DNA of 64,000 nt, taken from the NCBI RefSeq assembly GCF_023343835.1, contig NC_064439.1:32438508-32502507 (forward strand), read 5' to 3'. Made by a program: the position numbers and the translations under genes. Positions 1-11,836 of the stretch are shown here, piece by piece. Source of the stretch: Lagopus muta. Its lineage: Eukaryota > Chordata > Aves > Galliformes > Phasianidae. Below the pieces are notes generated by a model. The model saw only the letters and a program-made list of their open reading frames with translations, had not been told where the DNA came from and did no database searches. How positions within the stretch are numbered: the stretch's first letter is position 1; each line of letters begins with the position of its first letter.

Positions 1-3000
1 TATGGATTTCTACCTTGGCGAACGTAGACGGCAAGGGGAAAGAGCTATCTAAGTTTCTACAGAACCATATCTAAGCAGCTTTCAGTTACGTACTTGTAAC
101 TTCAAAAACATAAAAGCTAATCAAGCTGATACATTTTCCAGCAACATGCAGCGCAACATATTTTGGACCAAACAGGAGCTGACAGACAGTATCTGAACAC
201 AAACACTGCTTAAAGTGAAGAAGATACCACACTGGAAATTAAAAGCAATAATCCACAAACATTTTATCCACTGTACTTTACACAGTCTGTATTTTGTATA
301 CTGAATTCAAACAGAGACTGATGTTACAGTTTGCAGATATCTGCAAAACAAACACTAGAAAAGTTTGCTCTGAACTGCACAGTGAGAATTAAACTTTCAG
401 TGAGAAGACTAACTTGACCCCAATCTCCAAGTCTAAATTTAGACCTCTTGCTCAGCCAGTACTCCTTTCAGTGGCAACGGAAGTCAGTTTTAGATATGAC
501 TGTGATAATTTGTGCATTAAAAGCCTTTTACATATACAAAGTTGCAGAATCTAATCTTAAAAAATATATATATGTTTGCTCCTCTAGATTTAAAAAAAAA
601 TTAAACTTGGATTATGAAGACATCTTCTCATTCACATACACTCACAAAGAGTTCACAAAGCAGGACAGCACTGAAAGCTGTGACACAGCTTTCTCACGGG
701 GACCAAGGGATCCTAATCCCAGGACAAGCAAGTGCTATCTCTAAACAGCATTAGCAGCATAATCTGCATGCATTTACTGGGATGCAAAGTATTTTCCAAA
801 GTTAGTCAATGCAAAATAACACTACAGAATGAGCTACATTAGCTTCCACTTAATGGGTCTTGACTGTAAGCTGCAGGTAATTTCTATAAGCCAATCATAT
901 GAATAGCACAGCATTACTATATTGGTAGCACAGGCCCACTTAAAAGAGATCAAGGGAAAGAATGTTTTAGGAGTAAGGATGCAAGCAAGCTACTGTAATC
1001 TGGCTCTATCTTTAGGCCTTAAAACACTTTGTTTGCAGTGACAGAATAAGAATAAAAATCAGTAATATTTCTCCACGAAGTTAATAAATAAAGCTATTTT
1101 CGAAATATTATTTGGTTTTTGAAATAGTTTCATTACAGTGCAGATTAACACTCATGTCCATTAGGCATGCCCCAAATACTTGAATACACAAGTGGAATAA
1201 CCTGCCAGTAACAACTAGCTAGCTCACAGGTATAAAAATGACAGCTAGGCTCACTAGTTCCTTTCACCCTACACATTCTCTCATTGATGCTCCTGCCAAG
1301 GCTATTGCATTTTACATTGACAGAAAAACATCTGTAAATAAACCAAATAGCACACTTTCTCCCTCCTTCAGAATACCACTGAACCTGAAATTCACATCAA
1401 ACAGCAAATAATTTGCATTTAGATGAACCACTAAACACCAAAACAGCTATGTGTATTCAGACTAGTCAATGGCATTGTGTAATATAAACCCAGTCTCAGC
1501 ACTAACATTTCCCAAAGAAACAAAACCCAGAAGACAGCTAGAGTTGCTCTGGAATAAAACTTTACTTTCTTTATTTGTAGATTCAGCATAATCAGCCTTT
1601 AAGCAAAAAATTATCAGTAAAAACAGGCTACAGATGTGCACCCCTCAAAAAAAAAAGTAACTCCCTTTAGATATTTGGGGGAAAGGGATTGAAGAGAACC
1701 ACATAAAAGACGTCAGAATTGCCCAAGAAATAAGACTAAAGCTATGCTGTATTTAGAAGAGGATCAGATAGAAACATGCCACCCACAACACACATTTCTC
1801 CATGCTTTTTATTCCTCTGCAGAGAACTTAACTTTACAAAACAATGTCTAATATTTAGGCTGTGAAGAAGAATCTCGTCTTCCCCATTGTGATCTTGAAT
1901 ATCCTTTGGGTCTTCCTACTTCGTATTCACAACAGAATTGAGATGAATAATTTGATGTCTAATATGTTGCCATATCCTACTTCAGTTTTCACATGAAGAT
2001 TAAAAAAAATGGTTAGGTTTTGATCCTCATCTACACTCATCCTGATGACCTGAAACATCAGCTGTACACTTTCTAGTTTGTTCATCGTGCCTTTGATAAA
2101 TGACGTAAATCCAAATTCTCTCATACTCCTACATTTTTATTATTTCAGGTGTAACTATTTGAATCATCTTAATTAAGACAGTAAAAATAAAATTACATTA
2201 TTATTATTATTTTTTTTAAGAGTGAATTGTGAAAAAAGAAACAAGATTTTCTCATACAAAATGAATTTTCCTCATCTTCTAATTCAAGGAGTTTCAGATA
2301 ATAATTCAGCAACAACAACTAGCTATGGTCTTGCTTTCAAAACTTTGATTTTATGCTTCTGCTCTCTTTCATCCACAAAATGAAAGACTTCCCTACTCTA
2401 AATTATTATTATTATTATTATTATTTTTACAATAGATGCAGTACTCAGAAATCAGTAGTTAGCAATCTCCAGCTTCAAGAATAAACACACACACACACTT
2501 CAACCATTATGAACCGGAGGAAACCTCCTACTCTCATTTACTGAGAATGAAATCCTCTTTTCTCCTTTCTCTTAGCTTTAATTTATACAAAATAGAACTG
2601 CCCAACAATAACCAAATAGCTTTGTCCTAACAGACATAAACACATGGAAACTGAAGTGATGTGAACACCTGCATCAGAACACAACTTTCTGAAGGAAGCT
2701 AAATGAAAAGGACCACGCAACTTGTGAAAACTCAGTTAATCCAGATCTATCACAAAAGCAGATTCCTAGAGGTAAAAACATTCCTAAAGCAACTTAAACA
2801 CCAAGCTTTCTCAACTGCTCCAAAGTCTGAAGTACAACCACATGAAAGAACAAAAGATACACTGCACTGGAAGATCTGGTTTATCAGCCTGTGGTTCTTA
2901 ACTGCTACAGCACTGCCTTCAGGCAAAAGATGACAAACAGAATTGTGCCTTGTTTCACAGAAAGCATTAAACTCTTTCCACAGAGGTAAATATCTGTCCA

Positions 3001-3166
3001 TGACACAGGAAGCAGACAACATCATCTTTAATGTAATGAAACAAAAAAGCATACATACAGCAAGAAAAGCAACCCGTACTAACAAGAGCGCAAGAGCGCA
3101 GAGCGGCAGCTAAGATTGCTAACAAGACAAGACATCCAATGAGGTAAACTGTTAATGAAGACTTAC
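1..3166 (-). other. HIBADH: HIBADH intron after the DAPVSGG exon (partial)
   Basis: AT-rich intronic sequence. It holds a TTA trinucleotide run (about 2401-2426), a short CA run near 2486-2498 and several A/T homopolymers. No exon, CR1 copy or RNA gene was recognised. Short open frames such as minus 2750-3085 and plus 448-744 have no recognisable protein content. Confidence 0.7.
2401..2426. repeat. TTA trinucleotide microsatellite
   Basis: About eight tandem TTA (TAT) units inside the partial HIBADH intron, read directly from the sequence. Confidence 0.85.
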
Positions 3167-3288
3167 CTCCAGAAACTGGTGCATCCATGAAAACAGCTCC
3201 CATTTTTTCAACTGCTTTAGCCAATTCTTTTGAAACAGTAGGGTCTATAGTACTGGAATCTATTAATAATGAGCCTTTCTTCACTTTC
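3167..3288 (-). CDS. HIBADH: HIBADH exon 4 (residues 118-158)
   Basis: The 122 bp exon is bounded on the minus strand by an acceptor (TTTATTTCAG) and a donor (GTAAGT). The first base completes Lys118 begun in exon 3; the last base opens codon 159. The translation contains KKGSLLIDSSTIDP and ends in MDAPVSGG, the signature of the beta-hydroxyacid dehydrogenase family: the SST segment lies near the cofactor and substrate, and D-A-P-V-S-G-G forms the substrate-binding loop. The enzyme oxidises 3-hydroxyisobutyrate to methylmalonate semialdehyde with NAD+ in the mitochondrial matrix, a step of valine breakdown. The catalytic Lys lies in a later exon outside the window. Assignment to HIBADH rather than a paralogue such as GLYR1 rests on the close match of the whole exon to the vertebrate protein as I know it. 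Confidence 0.95.
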
Positions 3289-4119
3289 CTGAAATAAAGA
3301 TTAGTTATTAAATATCTGATGCAATTACCATGGCAGTGACTTTTCTCAGCACGATAAATACACATTTTTTGTACGCTAGTAATTGAACAGTTTTAAAATC
3401 CACTGAGCAAGGTCTACTCAAGGTCTACATACTCCTGAGTGTACACTGCACTGAGTTTGAATGACTCAAAACACAGTAAGAACTAAAAACCACACAGGCA
3501 CACAAAAGTAATTTTTTTTTTTTTTTTTTAAACTAAATACTACATTAAAAAAAAATTCTACACAAAAGGAGTTCCCTAGGAAAACCTGCCATCTTACAAG
3601 CTTTAACAGTTTACCGTATACAGATTACTGAAGATACATTCTAAGCTATGGAACTAAATGCTGATACTGCTTAAAATTTTATATACCTTAATACACTTTT
3701 CTTTCCATATACAATATTTTAAGCATCTTACCAGAATAGTCTGATTGCATTCTTTTAATTAGTTTCACAATTTATTTTACATAAAGATCACAACTTGAAC
3801 ATCAAAATCCCATTACAGACTTAAAAGCAAAGCCTGTAGAAAAATTTCCACGCTGACAACCAGTAATTTTATGCAGATAAATTGTATCTCAAATGGCAGA
3901 ACATAAAAAGTTGCATACATGATTAAAAACAGGCAATTAACTTTTAAAATGCCTTCAACAACAACAACCTTCTATACTCTTAGCCCTTTTTCCATTCAAT
4001 TGCACTATTATTTAACGTCCACTGGACCTACAAGCACTATGAAATCTAACAGCATAATTTTTAAGTCATAAAAAGGTGAGTAATTTAAAGCTACATGTTA
4101 CATTAGACAAAGAGCCTTT

Positions 4120-4775
4120 CTGCATCTGGAGAAGAGGCTCAGGGGAGACCTTATTGCTCTCTACAACTTCCTGAAAGGAGATTGTAGCAAGGTGGGCTGG
4201 CCTCTTCCCCCCCAGTAACTAATGATAAGACAAGTAATAATCAAAGCATCATAGAATGGCTTAGGTTAGAGGGACCTTCAAGATCACTGAGCTCCAAACT
4301 CATGCCATGGGCAGGGCTGCCACCCACTGGATCACGGTGCCAAAGGCCCCATCCAAACTGGTCTTGAACACCTCCAAGGATGAGACATCCACAACTCCCC
4401 TGGGCAGCCTGCACCAGTTCCTCAACACCCTCTGAATAAAGAATTTTTTCCTAACATCTAACCTAAGTTTCCCCTCTTTTAGTTTAAAGCCATAGAAGAA
4501 GTGAACTTCCCTTGTGTCAGCAGAAATGACTAACACTTCAGACCTTAAGTTTCAGGCTGACACCAAGAAAAATTTATTCTAAGAAAGAGCGGTGGCTCAT
4601 TGGAACAAGCTGCCCAAGGAGGTGGTGGAGTCACCATCCTGGAAGGCATTCAAGAACTACGTAGATGTAGCACTTGGGGGCATCATTAGTGGGCACAGTG
4701 GGAATAGGTCAGTGGTTGGACTTGATCTTAGAGCCATAGGATCATTAAGGTTGGGAAAGACCTCTATGATTCTAT
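4120..4775 (+). mobile_element. CR1 LINE 3' fragment, plus orientation, split by another CR1
   Basis: The left arm (about 4120-4246) carries the CR1 stretch reading GAGGCTCAGGGGAGACCTTA, followed by the CTCTACAACTTCCTGAAAGG segment. The right arm (about 4541-4775) resumes at the ACCTTAAGTT segment and continues through GGAACAAGCTGCCCAAGGAG to a typical CR1 end, TCTATGATTCTAT. The two arms are colinear with a single CR1 3' region. The gap is filled by an antisense CR1. Family identity is from recall of avian CR1 consensus sequence. Confidence 0.8.
4247..4530 (-). mobile_element. CR1 LINE 3' fragment, minus orientation, inserted in another CR1
   Basis: The segment begins with CATCATAGAATGGCTTAGG, the reverse complement of a CR1 3' terminus, and runs through the antisense CCATCCAAACTGGTCTTGAA and CATCCACAACTCCCCTGGGC segments. 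It ends near the 5' truncation point typical of CR1. No clear target-site duplication was seen, which is normal for CR1. Confidence 0.8.
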
Positions 4776-4877
4776 ACAGTGTGCTGTGGAACAAATTCCT
4801 GGAAACAGCAGGATGACTAAGTTAACCCTTAAACGTTCCATAACACCAATGTTCTCTTCAGAAAAAGCTCAAAAAGT

Positions 4878-4900
4878 AAAAAAAAAAAAAAAAAAAAAAA
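4878..4900. repeat. Poly-A tract
   Basis: 23 consecutive A about 100 bases beyond the right edge of the nested CR1 pair. It could be a retroposed A-tail or a simple slippage tract; CR1 itself does not end in poly-A. Confidence 0.8.
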
Positions 4901-6805
4901 TCAAGGTCAAACCAGTTGTCAGTGAGGAAGCCACTCAGAGCAGCAATTAAAAACTGCTATCAAATGACACTTTCTTCTTTTGTGTATGCACACAGAGAAA
5001 CTACAGGACAGCTTTCTGTATCCTGTTTCCCTCAGTATTAGGTACTCAGAAGATTAACTGGTATAATGCAGGTAGTAAGTACTGCCAAGCAGTCTTCAAA
5101 GCACTGCCATCCTGGATACAGTTCTCCCACAGCTGTTTGCTCAGATTTATGGGACTGATCCAATTACCCTTCTTCCCTGAAGGGTATAAGCTACAGAGAC
5201 TTAGATCTGCTCAGTCCTACTTTGTGCAGAATTAAACTACAGACAGTAAGGGAAGAAAGCAACCATTACTTCCTGTGTTGAAAGCAGCAAAGAAAAACTG
5301 CTCTCCGTTTCGTTTTCTAGTCACTACTCCTTAACATAGCCTACAATCAACAACTATAATTTTATCAGTTTTAGAAGACCTCCTGTACTTTTCTCATTTG
5401 TATGTATGTTTCTTCCTCTACATTATTAAGATGGATAGCAGTACAATCCTGCAAGATCTAGGTAATGACTAGCCTTAGTCGTCTTGCTAGAAAGCAATGA
5501 GCACATGGCCAGAAGAGGTTTTAAAATACTATCCATTTATTAATTTGGCAAGCCCTGAAACTATTTCTGTTATCAGTACTCTGCAAATAATGGATTTTAG
5601 GCTCAGTGGGAATCCCTCCACAAAAGCTAATAAAACCACTGCTCCAGACTAAACAAACTCTTCAGGTATTTTCTTGATTAATAAACAAGGAAAGGTAAGC
5701 CAAAGTGAACAGTTTTCTTCCCAGATCTGAAGACTGAAGCATACCCTGAGCTTGGAAATAATAGCAAAATAAAACTGAGGTTTCAGACAAATTCTTACTC
5801 TTTTTTCTCCAGTCAAATCAGTCAGACATACAACTGGTAATCTGAAGCTAATTATCTCTAATCTATCTATCATGGTTTTTGGAACAGGGAGAGCATCTCC
5901 TTCTTCAAGAACGTTATGGCAAAACATAGGTCAGACTGAATCTTGAAGGAACCCTATAGTCCGCTACTTCTGTGCAAGATCCATTAAAATCATTGAACCC
6001 TGGGCCAAGGCCTCAAGCTATTCAGAACATAGAGTTATTGTTAACAGTGTTGTATATAAAAATATTTTCAATAAGCCAAAATGAGAAAGTCACCTTTTAT
6101 ACTCAGAAAAGCCTATTATCTGTAAAGTAAGGAATTGACTGTAACATTGATCTTTGCTCTTAGGTATGAACAGACGCAGACGTTACTGTAGCTTAACCAT
6201 ACTAGACAGTTTGGTTTTGTGTGATATACAACACTAGATTCAAAAATTTTCAGTGATCCTTCCTGTTCATTTTTGTATAAAAATCCCCAAATTCCTTTAT
6301 CAACAGTAAGGAGTCTGCCAAGACTACAAACAATAAAAGTTGGGATTATAGAGTCTTGTCAGCTATTCTACGTTAACACACTTTTAATACAATGAGAAAC
6401 AATTACATTTTTCAGAGCATTTCATTTATGAGATTTGATGTCAAGGAAAAGAGTAAAAATAATTGCTGTGAGCAATTATTCTACTTTCACTTGTCTGCAG
6501 TGCATAACCTTATCTGTAAGAGACACGAGCGCCTGAGAAGTTTGGTAAGTAAGCCAGTTGTCTTAAAGTCACATAAATTGTTATTCCACTGGAAATAAAA
6601 TTAGATTTTAGCCACAAGACAATCAAAACAATCACAGTTTAAGAGTTCTCATGTAATTAGAAATATCAATAATAAAAAAAAGAGAGTATCAAATTAAGCA
6701 TGCTGAAAGCACATTAAGAGTCACAGCGACAGTTACATAACACAATAGAAAGAGCAACAAGACAGCAAAGCAGCAAGGTCCCAGGTCACAGCAACCACTC
6801 AGATG

Positions 6806-7048
6806 CAACAGAAATAAGGGAAAGAAACTGCTTACCTTCAGGAGGTCTGTAAAGCCCTCAGGTAGATAGGGATCTCCAGTGAGAAACCCTTGCCTTCCCT
6901 GCCAAACCTTAAATGAGGTATAGAAAGGGGCGGATCCTGGTTCTGTCCTTTCCAGTCACTCAGGTGCATTGTATTGCTTGCACCTGAGCTCCCCTGAGCT
7001 GGCCCTGCCTTCTCACCAGATGCTCAATCACTGCTTCAAGCCCTGACA
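6806..7048 (-). repeat. LTR-like interspersed repeat, copy B
   Basis: On the minus strand it opens TGTCAGGGCTTGAAG, continues through GGAGCTCAGGTGCAAGCAAT and a promoter-like CTATACCTCATTTAAGG block, and ends near GAAGGTAAGCAG. The same ordered blocks occur on the plus strand at about 48741-49030, so the two are dispersed members of one family. A TG start, size of a few hundred bases and a TATA-like box suggest an endogenous retrovirus LTR. No internal viral genes, terminal CA or flanking duplication were confirmed. Boundaries are approximate. Confidence 0.45.
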
Positions 7049-7137
7049 GCATTTCCACTACAAGCTATCATGTGACAAACACTGTAACAGCGATTTGAGT
7101 ACAAGAGGGAATTCTTTAGACTACAGTAAATTCTTAC

Positions 7138-7247
7138 TTTAGAATTCCATTTGCTCCTGTGTAAACTTCTATTGCATTGGGACTTGAAGGCAGCATAGTA
7201 ATAATTCTGTCTGCTTTTTCAGCCACATCTGCTGGGGAATCTGTTAC
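7138..7247 (-). CDS. HIBADH: HIBADH exon 3 (residues 82-118)
   Basis: The 110 bp exon starts exactly on a codon (GTA ACA GAT) after an AAAG acceptor and ends with two bases of the Lys118 codon before GTAAGA. It encodes the second half of the Rossmann domain. Visible landmarks are the helix SPADVAEKADRII, the strand-loop ITMLPSS that contacts NAD in this family, and YTGANGILK at the exon end. The phase fits exon 2 (phase 0 in) and exon 4 (two bases out), which supports both boundaries. There is no internal stop. Confidence 0.95.
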
Positions 7248-10200
7248 CTTTAAAAGGAAAAAAAGAAAGAAAATTTAAGTAAGCTTTCCCTTTTTGAGAA
7301 AGAGCTGCCAAACACTTGCTGAGTTTAAGTATTTGCAATTCATTAGTAACAACTAGGCTAGGTAAAAAAACTAGAAAGCAAGATCTACCCTTATATTGGA
7401 AATGTCAATTAATTTGGTTTAGTAACATAAAAATTAAAATATAAAAATAAAATAAAAAAGGATGTCTGCTTCTCCAGGACATCTATCAGTGGAAATGTTT
7501 GTAATCCATTCATGAATCTTCAATTTGCTCTAGAACATGCCTCTAAAGAAAATACTGCTCTATGTTTCTAAGTAAGAACAACATTAAGAATCACAAAAAT
7601 CTCTTTTTTTTTCCTCAGATTCCAATCTTTTGGAATTTTTAGTTCTTGGATTCCTCTCCTTTAACTGAGAGAGGAAGACTGAGGAAAAACAACAAAAAAC
7701 AACAACAAAAAAAAGACTGTATCTCCAACCTCACCATAAATAACATCATATAAGCTAAATGAAGTTTCTCAAAATACTATATCGACATTTTTAAAGAAAA
7801 AAATTATCAGCTCAAGCATCATTCACCAAAATGTCTAAATAAATTGAAAAATACATTGTTAGAACTTTTAAGAAATATTTGAAGTACAATTTTATATGCA
7901 TTTATTACTCAGTATGAATAAATCAGAATTTCCATTCTACATGGCATTAGGGCTTAAGAAATTGCAGTTCAAAAGCTTTCTAAAGATTGATTCTCTTCTC
8001 TAAGGTATACAAATGAGCAAAGAGATTATCTTGTTTCAACATTCCCTATCTGTTTATACCTACAGGTATTTGTTAACTTTTTGTGTTAGTTTTGATACTA
8101 AAGGCACTTATGTGAATACATTATCTTCTAATATACAATGTTTTTTTAAGGTCTTAGCACCAAAGAAAGCATTTTTGTACATGTTGGGAAGAAATGATGA
8201 ATAACGTCTTAAAATGACTCCTGGAATACAAGATAAACTTCTTGACCACTACTACTGTGAAATAAGTAAAAGAAGGGAAGACTGTAAATTCACTGTAAAA
8301 AAGTTCTAAAATAAAAAAGAACTTAAAAACTTATCCATTTTGTTTTGAAAGTGTAAGTTAATACTACACAAAATATCTGGTATCATCCACAGATAGAAAA
8401 AGAAAACATATCCTCGCCCAAAGAACAAACATTAGGAAGAATAAATGAGGCAATTATAAGCAGAAGAGATTCTATACCTGATTAGTTAATTTTATGACTT
8501 GTGTATGACACTTTTGCCTTTAGTTCAGAGTGTCTCTGGTTCAGTTCAGTCCCAATGTGTATTATTAGAGGAGTAGAGAGGAAATGTGTAATTAGAACCT
8601 GGATTTATATACATCTTCTTACTTGAAAATATTACCTCCAGTATTCTCAAAGGTTTGCAAGCTATCAACTGAAGATCTTGTGGTCCATTTTAATCTTTCA
8701 ACAAGTTGAAAAATGCAATATTTTGCACACAAATTAAAAACTGTAACAACCTCACATTTTCACTTGGCTGTACAGATAGGATGAAGCTGTTTTATTGTAG
8801 TCTGGCAGAGATAAAGAAAGCTCAGCCAACACAGATAGAAGACACAGTACAGTAGTCATCTACACAGAAATTCATTTTTCCATTCATATCTTTCAAAATG
8901 TGACAATTTACAATTAGTAATTTCAAATTACAAAAATGTATTAGAAAGGAAAAAAAATGAGACTAAGAATGCACACTAACTGTGACAGAGCTTCTGCAAT
9001 CACAAAAAGGAAAATCACTTTGCCACCTTGAAGTACATAGCAAAAAACATGGAAATTCAAGTGGGAATTGTTGTTCTTGACTTTTTGGTACAAATATAAT
9101 TAGCAATCTCAGAGGAAACCTATCTAGCTCTTCCAACAAGCAGTATGCTTTTTTTTTTTAATTTGGAACTTTATGTCTCAGAATTAGTAAGTCAACTTGA
9201 ATCATCTGGATGTTATTAAAAAACATTAAGCATTCGAAGTTATTATGAATATGATTGTAACTTTGAAAAAAAACCCACCAAATAATAATTGCTAACTACT
9301 AATATAGAACATACTAGGAAAGACTGGCAGTCCAAATTCCATGTATCTTCTGACATAAGTCAGTTCAAGCTAATTCTTGCAGTATGCAATTGAATAACTC
9401 AGACTGTTCTTCACACTGGTCACTTGCTTATGTCCTCCAGCATGTACATCTGCTTATATTTGTTCTAAAATACTTCCCTATTTTTTTCTTTATATTTACA
9501 GTGAGTCAATTAACAGTTGCCTGAAAGGCCATTCTCACTAAATACACTGAAAAATGCTCCATGTTTATGCTGCTTTACTCATCAGCTGACATCAGTACTT
9601 TTCCAAATTTGAGATATGACTCATAGATACATAAGCTGAGGCAAAGTAAGTAATATACATGCACAGCACTGTGAGAAAGAAAAGGTTAAATATGAGGAAA
9701 GCAAAAATACAGCAAAGAACAAGAGTGCAGGAAGTTCACTTGCTCACAGTACTACTCATTATTCCCCATTTGTAAACCTGCAATTTTCACCCCAGCTGCT
9801 AGAGAGGTGAATATCTCCCACTCATCCAGTTTTTCCCTTACCAGTTACTACCAGCAGGCAGGTGGCTGCCTCCTTACATATACTACTTCCCAGTTCTTAC
9901 TTCAGAGATAAGGAAATTGGAGTCATACAATATGCAGTCTTTACAATCGAACAACCCTCTTCTTCCATCTACCCTGGCAGTAGCACTGACTTTAAACAAC
10001 GGACATTTGAGGATGTTTACTGTTTCTTGGGGGGCATCTTTTCACTTCCGTAACATTCCTGATAGTTTTACCCTACCAGCCAGACGAAAGAAAAAGCAGT
10101 CCTTAGAGCCCAATGTTCTTTCTACATTAGTTTCTACAAGGCCCCTTGGACCCACAAGTTTCTAAGTTCTGAGAAAAGTGTTGAGGTAGGATTTACACCT

Positions 10201-11675
10201 GTAGATCAAAAAGAGGAAGTTATGTTCAAATATTTTCTTTAAGTATGTTTTATTTGTGTTTAAGCCTACTCACGTATTCTATTAGTGATTTACAATCTTA
10301 AAACATACCTTTGGCTCTTAGAGCATTATAGATCACCTAATATCACACATGAAGTCTTGCAGTGGATGCTAAAGATTCTATTACTGTGGCAATAAGTTAC
10401 CTAAATGGGCAGGCACAGTAAAGAGATCTCACTGCAGAAAGTGAAATTAGAACATAAGTAATTGTTCAAACCATTTCATCCATGCAGCCTCTTACTCAAG
10501 ATCTGGTTCATCACTGAAAGTCTCACCAACTTCAATGAATAAGAACAGCAGTTTAGGAAAACAAGCTGAAAAGCTTATTTTCCCACTTCAAGCCAAGATT
10601 TTGTAATTATTTCCGGGGAACTATAATTAATTATGAAGAGGTGCACTTTATTGTTTTATCTGCCAGAAATCTTCATGTTATCTCATTGTTTAAAACGGCT
10701 GCAATTAGCTCCAAAAGTTTACACTTTCAGGGCATACAGTTCTTCTATCTAGATTTATCTAAAATTTCCTTGCCATTGATGCAAAATTTCTTCTATGAAT
10801 GATTTCTGTATTGGTTTCTCCTTACTCAAGCACATTCTTTATTTCTATGTTCTACGTACCTATCCTTCATCCACAACTATCTGAACTGCTATAGCTTTGA
10901 AGTACGTCAAAGCCACTCAAATACGTTTCAGACATTCAGAAAAGACAGCCCCAACCATGTGAGAAATGAAATGAGTTTCTGGGTGTATTAACAGACTAAC
11001 AAAAGCAATAGCACTGGCTGGAACAAGGCCAAGATTTCACAGGGTATATGGCAGGAAGGTAAGCCTCCTTAATGTGATCAATTTCCTTCCCCCCATTTTC
11101 CTTTTCATTCCTTCCTCTTCTCTCACTATAACCTTCCTCACCTCCAAGAAAATAAGCACTTAAATAATTAGGTTTTTCCCCAACCCATGAGGACAGCACC
11201 TTGAAGCAGCAGGAAAGCTCATATGTCCCTATAACCCTTACAGCTATGCCAGCAGGAATTTTTAACTAGGGTCATCTAACCTGAAAAGGTCAAAGTAGGA
11301 ACCAGATGAAAAGCAGCTCACTGGCCATCTAGACCTGGGGGAGGAGGAAGCAACAGAAAGGAGGTGAAAGAACAGGCCATCAACTTACTCTCATAAAAGA
11401 ACACACAACAGAAAAACACACACACACACACACAAACAAAACAGGTAGCAATTCTGGCTGACAGTATGAAAATAGCTTAGGGTGGAATTGTGTCTTTGCT
11501 TGACGTAAAATTTCACAGATTGTGATTGTATTCATTGAATTGTTTAGTTCTGAATAGGATCTTCACCACAACAAAACAAAAAAAAGGCCCAAACAGATTA
11601 TTTAAAAACCATTACATGTAAGCACCACTGAATACATATAGTTATCATCAGAATACAGGAAGTGTACTACTATAC
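7248..11675 (-). other. HIBADH: HIBADH intron 2
   Basis: 4.4 kb of AT-rich intron containing several A-rich stretches (for example 7680-7725) and a CA run at 11416-11433. No CR1 copy, exon or RNA gene was recognised. Small open frames (plus 8013-8204, plus 9862-10165, minus 10996-11199) look random. Confidence 0.75.
11416..11433. repeat. CA dinucleotide microsatellite
   Basis: About nine AC units inside HIBADH intron 2, read directly. Confidence 0.85.
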
Positions 11676-11836
11676 CTGAGCACCCAGGTCTTGAAATTCC
11701 TTGCAAGCTTCTGGGAAAACATCATATGCAATAACTGGATATCCATGTTTTATCAGGTTTTTTGCCATTGGATTTCCCATGTTACCAAGACCAATGAATC
11801 CAACAGGAGTTTTGGAAGCCATTGCCCTAGAACACA
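11676..11836 (-). CDS. HIBADH: HIBADH exon 2 (residues 28-81), NAD-binding motif
   Basis: The 161 bp exon lies between the acceptor GAAATCAG and the donor GTATAG on the minus strand. Its first two bases (TG) complete Val28 with the last G of exon 1, and it ends on a complete Gln codon. It encodes the first Rossmann beta-alpha-beta unit: TPVGFIGLGNMGNPMAKNL with the GxGxxG fingerprint at residues 43-48, then HGYPVIAYDV, where the acidic residue at the strand end is the usual NAD 2'-hydroxyl ligand, and FQDLGAQ. The mitochondrial processing site should fall near the start of this exon, around SRAMASK. Met33 has a good initiation context but is not needed given exon 1. Confidence 0.96.

Larger units (their letters stand above)
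3289..7137 (-). other. HIBADH: HIBADH intron 3
   Basis: 3.85 kb intron with canonical ends. It contains a poly-T tract (3512-3529), a nested pair of CR1 fragments (about 4120-4775), a 23-base poly-A (4878-4900) and an LTR-like repeat on the minus strand (about 6806-7048). No additional coding sequence was recognised. Confidence 0.8.
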
